Source: Lentimicrobiaceae bacterium
GTDB taxonomy: Bacteria > Bacteroidota > Bacteroidia > Bacteroidales > SKPS01
Assembly (NCBI GenBank): GCA_007119395.1
Contig: SKPS01000368.1
Span: 1 to 10,984, forward strand
Direction of reading: 5' to 3'
DNA: 10,984 nucleotides
Shown: piece after piece, positions 5,970 to 10,984 of the stretch
Numbering within the stretch: the first letter of the stretch is position 1
Layout: each line of letters begins with the position of its first letter
Made by a program: the position numbers and the translations under genes
The notes under the pieces: generated by a model
What the model was told of the DNA's origin: nothing
Databases searched by the model: none
The model's input: only the letters and a program-made list of their open reading frames with translations

Positions 5970-7296
5970 ATTGATGGTCTCTGTGGAATTTCTTCAGTCG
6001 CTCTTCCAGATCGGGGAATTGATCACGCTTCACCAATGAAACGCAAGCCCGCAACCCTTCAGTCCGTTCACTTCCGGTGATAGCCAGCGAAATGGCACTG
6101 ATACCGTAATGAACCAAACGCCTGATCAGCTCCTGACCATCCATGCCGGGATAGGCAATGGTGAAATAAAACCCATCAGCAATCGGCTGGTCAACATCCT
6201 TGTCGTACACCATGTAAAAGCCATTGTCAGTGAAAAGCTTTTTCATGATCTGGGCCTTTTTGCCATACTCCTTTACCACCTCCACAAAGTCGAAATTGCC
6301 GTCATTCACCTCTTTCAGGATGGCAGCCAGCGCATATTGTGCCGAATGAGATGTTCCGGAGCTGAGGGCGTAGAGGGTGCCGAAGATCATGGCATGACCA
6401 AACGATTCACTGCTGTAAAAGTTCTTCAGATATGGGAATGAAGTGTTGAAGAGGTTGTCAGAGATCACCAGCATACCAATCCGCTGCCCGGCATAACTGA
6501 ATGCTTTGGAGCTGCTGATAAAGAGCACCCAGTTGTCGGTGTAATTGGCCACACTCGCCTGAAACGGCGGTGTGCCAGGCTTGGAAAGATCTTTCCGGAA
6601 ATCCATGGCAAAGTATGCCAGGTCTTCCAACACCACAATCTTGTACTTGTTGGCCATCTCACCAATAATGGAGAGTTCCTCATCGGTAAAACAGATCCAC
6701 GACGGATTGTTGGGGTTAGAGTAGAGGATGGATGAGATATGCCCTTTCGATAAAATCGACTCCAGTTTGCTGCGTAACTTCTCTCCTCGGTAGTTGTACA
6801 CATCGAACGACTCAAAAGGCTGGTTCAGTACTTTGAGTTGCTGCTTGTGTACCGGGAACCCCGGATCGATAAACAGGGTGGTACCTTTGTTTTCATACAA
6901 ACGGTTGACTGTCAAAAAAGAGGCAAAAGCACCCTGCATCGAACCCACTGTGGGCAGACACCCTACCGGGCTCACGTCAATGTTCATGAAATTCTTCACA
7001 AAGCGTGATATTTCAGTTTTCAGAGGTGCTATACCGTGAATGTCAGGATAGATAGCTGCAACACCCCTCTCCAGGGCAGCAATCTCAGCCTTCACACCAA
7101 TCTCGGCAGCCGGAATCCCCGGAATGCCCATCTCCATGCGAATAAACCGAATCCCCGCTTCGGATTCTATCTCATCCACCAATTTCTTAATCTCACGAAT
7201 CGATGCCGTGCCAATGTCTCCAATGTTGTTACGCTTCCGTATCCCCTCAACAGTCGCTTGAGATACGGGTGGTGTAATCTGATCAAATGATTTCAT
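5968..7296 (-). CDS. Class I/II PLP-dependent aminotransferase (fold type I)
   Basis: A 442-residue cytoplasmic enzyme of the aspartate-aminotransferase fold. Visible landmarks are SNPNNPSW (193-200) with the cofactor-contacting Asn, the D-x-x-Y pair D225/Y228 in LEDLAYFAM, the Schiff-base lysine K264 in SSSKAFSYAGQRIG with R272 as phosphate contact, and R416 in GLRACVS at the position of the substrate carboxylate-binding arginine. All catalytic residues needed for transamination are present. The N-terminus is longer than in minimal aminotransferases (about 50 residues before the first fold block). Substrates cannot be read from sequence. Its position upstream of a 2-oxoacid:ferredoxin oxidoreductase makes amino-acid to 2-oxoacid conversion for fermentation attractive, but the intervening porin gene and gaps mean co-transcription is unproven. 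Confidence 0.88.
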   Translation of the reverse strand: MKSFDQITPPVSQATVEGIRKRNNIGDIGTASIREIKKLVDEIESEAGIRFIRMEMGIPGIPAAEIGVKAEIAALERGVAAIYPDIHGIAPLKTEISRFVKNFMNIDVSPVGCLPTVGSMQGAFASFLTVNRLYENKGTTLFIDPGFPVHKQQLKVLNQPFESFDVYNYRGEKLRSKLESILSKGHISSILYSNPNNPSWICFTDEELSIIGEMANKYKIVVLEDLAYFAMDFRKDLSKPGTPPFQASVANYTDNWVLFISSSKAFSYAGQRIGMLVISDNLFNTSFPYLKNFYSSESFGHAMIFGTLYALSSGTSHSAQYALAAILKEVNDGNFDFVEVVKEYGKKAQIMKKLFTDNGFYMVYDKDVDQPIADGFYFTIAYPGMDGQELIRRLVHYGISAISLAITGSERTEGLRACVSLVKRDQFPDLEERLKKFHRDHQ

Positions 7297-7572
7297 ATAT
7301 CATACTTTTTATACCCACCGGCAAACCCTACACAGGGCTTATCTGCTTAGTATTCAATAAAGCAAACAAACGCCCGCCTGAAATCTGCAGTGGGGCCAAA
7401 GGTTAAACCAAACAGGGAAAACGCCCTGAAACTTTCGGTTTCAAAGATGGGAAAAAGATGGTAACCGACAAAATGAAAAGTGAAGCTTCTACTCCTCTGA
7501 TTCCGCAAAAATCACATAAGAAACTGATATAAAACACCTTATGGAAATTCTTATATCACCTTAAATCACTCC
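7297..7572. other. 276-base intergenic region with clustered inverted repeats
   Basis: No credible gene is seen. The left part (7297-7410) has no TAnnTTTG match that I can defend as the aminotransferase promoter. The middle holds two hairpins (7413-7443). The right part holds a nested set: CATAAG (7515-7520) with CTTATG (7538-7543), TAAGAA (7517-7522) with TTCTTA (7548-7553), and GATATAA (7526-7532) with TTATATC (7551-7557). These pairings exclude one another, as in switching leaders, but nothing shows that they act that way. On the minus strand this set is just downstream of the YD-repeat gene's stop codon. Confidence 0.5.
7413..7443 (-). terminator. Candidate terminator with tandem hairpins
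   Basis: On the minus strand TGAAAC-CGAAA-GTTTCA (6-bp stem, 5-base loop) runs directly into CAGGG-CGTTTT-CCCTG (5-bp stem), sharing two bases. The second stem is followed by TTTGGTTTAACCTTT, an imperfect U-rich tail. It lies about 130 bases past the YD-repeat stop codon and about 115 upstream of the aminotransferase start, a sensible place to separate the two transcripts. Because the stems are short and the tail is broken, confidence is modest. Confidence 0.4.
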
Positions 7573-8472
7573 TCATTCGTATTCATACTCAATTCTGTAC
7601 CGCTGGTTCATTCCCATCCCCTGCCGGTCATTGGTCACCTCCGTACTGAGCAGACGCCCCGATTCATCATAGGTTTTCACCACCTCGGTTACCACCTCTC
7701 CGGCCGGATTGAGCTCGATGTGACGCGTCAGGTTACCCGACTCATCGTAATCGTATTTGTTGGTGCTAACACGCCCCCCAACGTTCTCGGTCATCTCAAG
7801 CGGTTCACCTTTTGCAAACGCCGGTATCTCAATCACAGAAACCAGCTTTCCTTGATCATCGTACTTCTCGATACGGTTCCGTAACCCTTCATCATTATAA
7901 AACAGCTTATGAAACACCGTGCGTTCCGTTTCGGCCTCCCACAATGTTACCACTGACAAACGCCCCTGGTTATCATACTCCTGCTCTTCGCGAAAAACCG
8001 GCTCTTCAAAATCCCTCCGCTCATACCACACCTCAAGCCCTTTTTCGTATCGCCACTGCTCCAACTCCTCCTGCTCCCCCTCATCATTCAACACCCTCTT
8101 CTCTACCAGCTTCTTCGCATCGTTGTATTTGTATAAAATCTGATCCTCAGAACCATCGGCATATTGCTTAACAGCCGATACAGGTTGGTCGCTATCATCA
8201 TAAGTGTAAGAGATCCCCTCGATCAATGAATCCTGATCATCACCATAAAAACTACGCATCTCAACACGCCTGCCCTGATCGTCATAACGGTAGGTGAGGT
8301 GCTCCTGTACCTCCCCTGATGCATCGTAACTGATCTCACGGGTAAGTCGCCCTGATTCGTCATACGTTTTCTCGTTGTACAAGTAACCCAACGCATCAAC
8401 CTCTTCGTCGTGGATGCTTTTGATCACGTAATCATACCGTGTTGCTCTCTCTCTCCTGATCTTTTTCGTCAT
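7573..8472 (-). CDS. Cytoplasmic YD-repeat (RHS-type) protein of unknown function
   Basis: A 299-residue acidic protein built almost wholly of YD-like repeats. Ten Y-[DN]-x-x-x-x-[LVR] units start at residues 37, 49, 63, 91, 116, 166, 192, 204, 242 and 268, for example TYDESGRL, RYDDQGRR, EYDNQGRL and DYDESGNL. Such repeats form beta-sheet strips that spiral into shells or solenoids in RHS and teneurin proteins. Those proteins are normally large and exported; this one is short, begins MTKKIRRERATRYD with no signal peptide or membrane segment, and has no RHS core end (DPxG) or toxin domain. It therefore appears to be a free-standing cytoplasmic repeat protein. The gene lies 88 bases after the ClC gene on the same strand. 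I infer a scaffold or binding role, not an enzyme; function is unknown. Confidence 0.7.
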   Translation of the reverse strand: MTKKIRRERATRYDYVIKSIHDEEVDALGYLYNEKTYDESGRLTREISYDASGEVQEHLTYRYDDQGRRVEMRSFYGDDQDSLIEGISYTYDDSDQPVSAVKQYADGSEDQILYKYNDAKKLVEKRVLNDEGEQEELEQWRYEKGLEVWYERRDFEEPVFREEQEYDNQGRLSVVTLWEAETERTVFHKLFYNDEGLRNRIEKYDDQGKLVSVIEIPAFAKGEPLEMTENVGGRVSTNKYDYDESGNLTRHIELNPAGEVVTEVVKTYDESGRLLSTEVTNDRQGMGMNQRYRIEYEYE

Positions 8473-8560
8473 AATTTACTCTTTGTTCTGTTCTTTGGAT
8501 GAAGACCTTTTTTCTATTTCAATACACCTGTTACCCCCCTGCCGGATCTCGGCAATGCGC

Positions 8561-10339
8561 TTATTCCGAGAACTCCTTCAATAGTTTCCGGTAAGTGGAA
8601 AACACATTCGCACGTGATACAAACCCCCGGTATTTCCCATCCTCCAGCACAGGCAGGTTGTAGTTACCCGTCTCCTGAAACAGCCTTGCAACCGACTCCA
8701 TCGAATCTGAGGTAGAGACCGTGGCCTTGGGGTAGTACATGAGGTCTTTTACATAGACTGAATCGTATTTTTCGGGCTGGAAGATGATCTCGCGAATGTC
8801 GTTCATAAAGACGATGCCTTTGAAATACCCCTGCTTGTCAACCACCGGAAACACGTTTCTTTCTGACCTGGAGATCACTTTCACCAGCTCACCGAGCGAT
8901 TGATCGGGCGACACGATGTTGAAGTTGGTTTCAACGAGCTCTGCCACTTTCAGTCGTTTCATGGTGTTTTGGTCGGTATCATGAGTCAGCAGTTCACCTC
9001 TTTCTGCCAGTTGTTCTGTGTAAATGCTGTGAGGCACAGAGTATTTGGTGGTGATATAGGCGATGGTGCTCACGAGCATAAGCGGAAGGAAGAGTTCGTA
9101 ACCCCCGGTGAGCTCTGCGATCATAAAGATAGCGGTAAGGGGTGCGTGGAGTACACCTGCCATCATGCCGGCCATACCCACCAGAGCAAAGTTGCTGGCG
9201 TTGAGGTGTATATTAAGTTGTTCTGCTATTCTGGAGAAGAGAATTCCGAGATTGGCTCCTATAAAGAAAGCTGGAGCAAACACTCCTCCAACACCTCCGG
9301 CTCCGAAGGTGAATGCCGTAGCAAACACTTTCAGCAGCACAATGGCCGAGAGAAGGATGATGGAGACCAGAACAGTGTCGTGGTGTTCACTGAACAATGG
9401 GCTATCCTGAATATAGGAGAAGTCTCCCCTTAAACAGCTGTTCACTACCTCATAACCCTCTCCGTAGAAGGCAGGTAGCAGGTAGATCAATCCACCCAGG
9501 AGCAGCCCGCCAACCATCAATTTCTTCCATGGCCCCTGAATCCTTTTAAAGACGGCACCGGTCGACATATACACGCGGCTGAAGTAGGTAGAGAGCAGTC
9601 CGGCGGCGATACCGAGCAGCAGGTAGTAGGGGAGGTCTTGCATCAGGAATCCTTCTGTAAGCTGAAAAGAGTAGAGGTATCCGTCGCCCAGCAGCAGGTG
9701 TGATGTGAGTGCTCCGGCGACTGAAGCGAGCAACAGTGGGATAATGGAGGCCATGGTGAGGTCAATCATGATCACTTCCACGGCAAACACGATGGCGGCA
9801 ATGGGTGATTTAAAGATGGAGGCGATGGCCCCGGCGCAGCCACACGCTATCAGCAGGCTCACCTGCCGGTGGTTGAGCCTGAAGAGCCGCCCCAGGTTGG
9901 ATCCGTAAGCCGCTCCGGTGGCCACCGTGGGCCCCTCAAGACCGGCTGAGCCACCAAAGCCAACGGTCAAAGCAGAAGTCACTACCGATGAGTACATGTT
10001 GTGACGGTCAATCTTCCCCTCCGTCTGTGCTATGGAGTATAATATGTTCGGAACACCATGTTTCACCTTCTGCCGAACCACATACCTTATAAATAGAATG
10101 GTGAGCGTAATGCCCAATAACGGGAACAAGAAAAAGAGGTAGGGCTGATGCGCCATAACAACCCCTTCAACAATACCCATCCGGATAAAATGCACCGTGT
10201 TTTTAAGTACCACAGCCGCCAAACCGGCTACCAGTCCCGCGCCAACAGCCATCATCCCCATAAACTGCTTGTCAGGAATCCTGTTCAGCCTCCACCGCAG
10301 AAACTTCTCCAGCCACTTGTCTGTAAATACCCTCAGCAT
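8561..10339 (-). CDS. ClC-family chloride transporter/channel with two C-terminal CBS domains
   Basis: A 592-residue inner-membrane protein: a ClC membrane domain with about a dozen or more helical segments (residues ~26-435) and two CBS domains (~464-516, core VFPVVDKQGYFKGIV; ~531-586, core NLPVLEDGKYRGFV), which usually bind adenine nucleotides. ClC landmarks are KHGVP (93-97) at the place of GSGIP, GSAGLEGP with gating glutamate E135, GVFAP (352-356), and Y440 in HSIYTEQL. Aligned with E. coli ClC-ec1, Ser107 is replaced by His94, while the pair E202/E203 reads E188/V189, so the proton glutamate is missing. That leaves channel versus exchanger open. I chose the ATG at 10339; a TTG at 10381 would add 14 polar residues. 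It is divergent from the next gene. Confidence 0.92.
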   Translation of the reverse strand: MLRVFTDKWLEKFLRWRLNRIPDKQFMGMMAVGAGLVAGLAAVVLKNTVHFIRMGIVEGVVMAHQPYLFFLFPLLGITLTILFIRYVVRQKVKHGVPNILYSIAQTEGKIDRHNMYSSVVTSALTVGFGGSAGLEGPTVATGAAYGSNLGRLFRLNHRQVSLLIACGCAGAIASIFKSPIAAIVFAVEVIMIDLTMASIIPLLLASVAGALTSHLLLGDGYLYSFQLTEGFLMQDLPYYLLLGIAAGLLSTYFSRVYMSTGAVFKRIQGPWKKLMVGGLLLGGLIYLLPAFYGEGYEVVNSCLRGDFSYIQDSPLFSEHHDTVLVSIILLSAIVLLKVFATAFTFGAGGVGGVFAPAFFIGANLGILFSRIAEQLNIHLNASNFALVGMAGMMAGVLHAPLTAIFMIAELTGGYELFLPLMLVSTIAYITTKYSVPHSIYTEQLAERGELLTHDTDQNTMKRLKVAELVETNFNIVSPDQSLGELVKVISRSERNVFPVVDKQGYFKGIVFMNDIREIIFQPEKYDSVYVKDLMYYPKATVSTSDSMESVARLFQETGNYNLPVLEDGKYRGFVSRANVFSTYRKLLKEFSE

Positions 10340-10402
10340 GCTAAACCTGTTTTTCGTGGTGGTATCATGTTGCAAGCGCAATAATAATACCCGGTTGTGG
10401 TG

Positions 10403-10419
10403 CGAAATTAGTAATTTTG
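10403..10419. promoter_or_regulatory. Back-to-back -7 elements for the ClC gene and its divergent neighbour
   Basis: The minus strand reads TAATTTCG (10410-10403) and the plus strand TAATTTTG (10412-10419), the latter a full match to the Bacteroidota -7 consensus TAnnTTTG. The two are mirror images around one G, forming a 17-bp near-palindrome. Starts would fall near 10396 leftward and 10426 rightward, giving leaders of roughly 57 and 37 bases to the chosen ATGs. For the ClC side, TTG at 10434-10436 (minus-strand reading) is 23 bases from the -7 box, a little too far; no -33 box is seen for the plus side. Confidence 0.45.
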
Positions 10420-10462
10420 GTGCTCCTTAAAAACAATTGTTCAATTATTTTTCAATACTGAT

Positions 10463-10984
10463 ATGCTATTGCCCTGGCAACGATACGAATTCACCACCAA
10501 AGCACCCCTTCGTGAGCTGCAACGCAAGACACGATTGCTCTCGTTACAGACGCACCCTTTGTCTGAGAGGAGGCGATGGTTTGGCAGGCGCAAGCCGCAG
10601 GGATCATCGCCGTTGTGTGTATGTGAATGGGAAGGTGACAAGCTCCGCATCACCGGCATGAAATCGGGTGGCGACGAAGACATGGTCAGGCTCGATGGAC
10701 TTGTGACCGATGATGATGTGGAACGTAAGGTAGTGTTTCAGCTAAAGCTTACCAGCAATGGACTTGCAAGTGCCGCATTGAGCCTGGTGCTTGGGCCGGT
10801 TGTGGGCTTTCTGTACCTTACAATAGGTGAGCGCATCATGTCAGAAGCCATTTCGAATGAGTGCCTGGTGTGGCTGCTGGTGATTTCCATGGCTGTCTAT
10901 TTCAGCCTGAAACAGTACAGCTCCAGGGCAGAGATGCTGCTTGAGCAGGTGATCTACTGGCTGGAGCTGCAGGAAGAGGATTCC
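10463..10984 (+). CDS. Membrane protein of unknown function (5' part, runs off the window)
   Basis: An open frame of 174 codons from ATG 10463 with no stop before the window ends. It begins MLLPWQRYEFTTKAPLRELQ. A basic, soluble N-terminal region with WEGDKLRITG (residues 56-65) and an acidic VTDDDVERK is followed by two hydrophobic segments (about 100-121, SNGLASAALSLVLGPVVGFL, and 134-149, CLVWLLVISMAVYFSL) and then an amphipathic stretch rich in Glu. This pattern, about 100 cytosolic residues and a two-helix hairpin, resembles small unassigned Bacteroidota membrane proteins. I do not recognise the family. A -7 promoter match lies 44 bases upstream, and it is divergent from the ClC gene. 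Another overlapping frame from 10437 stops at 10661 and looks like a shadow. Confidence 0.65.
   Translation, partial: MLLPWQRYEFTTKAPLRELQRKTRLLSLQTHPLSERRRWFGRRKPQGSSPLCVCEWEGDKLRITGMKSGGDEDMVRLDGLVTDDDVERKVVFQLKLTSNGLASAALSLVLGPVVGFLYLTIGERIMSEAISNECLVWLLVISMAVYFSLKQYSSRAEMLLEQVIYWLELQEEDS

Noticed and set aside
7812..8171. 119-codon plus-strand open frame inside the YD-repeat gene
   Set aside because: Its Pro/Thr/His-rich low-complexity product is what the complement of the Asp/Glu/Tyr-rich repeats would give.
8543..8565. Hairpin CTCGG-(13)-CCGAG at the end of the ClC gene as a terminator
   Set aside because: Five-pair stem with a long loop, followed by a G-run and not a U-run; no support as an intrinsic terminator.
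8900..9433. 177-codon plus-strand open frame inside the ClC gene
   Set aside because: It is antisense to a well-conserved ClC coding region, and its Cys/His/Ser-rich translation resembles no family; a frame shadow.
10437..10661. 74-codon plus-strand frame and 80-codon minus-strand frame at the right end
   Set aside because: The frame from 10463 stays open to the window end and encodes sensible membrane segments; the other two stop early and have Arg/Ser/Cys-rich products.

Overview
The window looks like a chromosomal stretch of an anaerobic member of the Bacteroidota, probably in or near the Bacteroidales. Four things point there: the truncated first gene ends in a type IX secretion (Por) sorting tail; most start codons lack a Shine-Dalgarno sequence; TAnnTTTG-like -7 promoter elements occur; and there is a four-subunit ferredoxin-dependent 2-oxoacid oxidoreductase, an enzyme type typical of anaerobic fermenters. 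Genus cannot be fixed from the sequence alone.

Layout. On the plus strand, 3-107 is the 3' end of a secreted-protein gene. It is followed by an AT-rich two-gene HEPN/MNT toxin-antitoxin module (182-475 and 465-833, overlapping by 11 bases). The convergent gap at 834-980 holds a compact multi-helix inverted-repeat element (about 882-960). From 981 to 10339 every gene is on the minus strand. In transcription order these are: a ClC-family anion transporter/channel with two CBS domains (10339-8561), a cytoplasmic YD-repeat protein of unknown role (8472-7573), a fold-type I PLP aminotransferase (7296-5968), an outer-membrane porin-like barrel (5904-4594), and the operon for ferredoxin, alpha, beta and gamma subunits of a 2-oxoacid:ferredoxin oxidoreductase (4455-1754). 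A TIGR02757/DUF2400 gene (1754-981) is coupled to the end of that operon by a TAATG overlap. Past 10463 a plus-strand gene for a two-helix membrane protein begins and runs off the end; it is divergent from the ClC gene.

How the genes may work together (inference). The aminotransferase can turn amino acids into 2-oxoacids, and the oxidoreductase can convert 2-oxoacids, CoA and oxidised ferredoxin to acyl-CoA, CO2 and reduced ferredoxin. The porin between them could admit small solutes. This would suit an amino-acid fermenter, but each of these genes may have its own promoter. No phage, CRISPR, insertion sequence, rRNA or tRNA was seen.

The most interesting items are: the structured element beside the toxin-antitoxin pair; a ClC protein that keeps the gating glutamate but has Val in place of the proton glutamate and His in place of the selectivity-filter Ser; a YD-repeat protein with no export signal; a 21-bp palindrome abutting the likely promoter of the oxidoreductase operon; and the coupling of the uncharacterised DUF2400 gene to that operon. 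I did not find a clear, fully novel multi-gene system.
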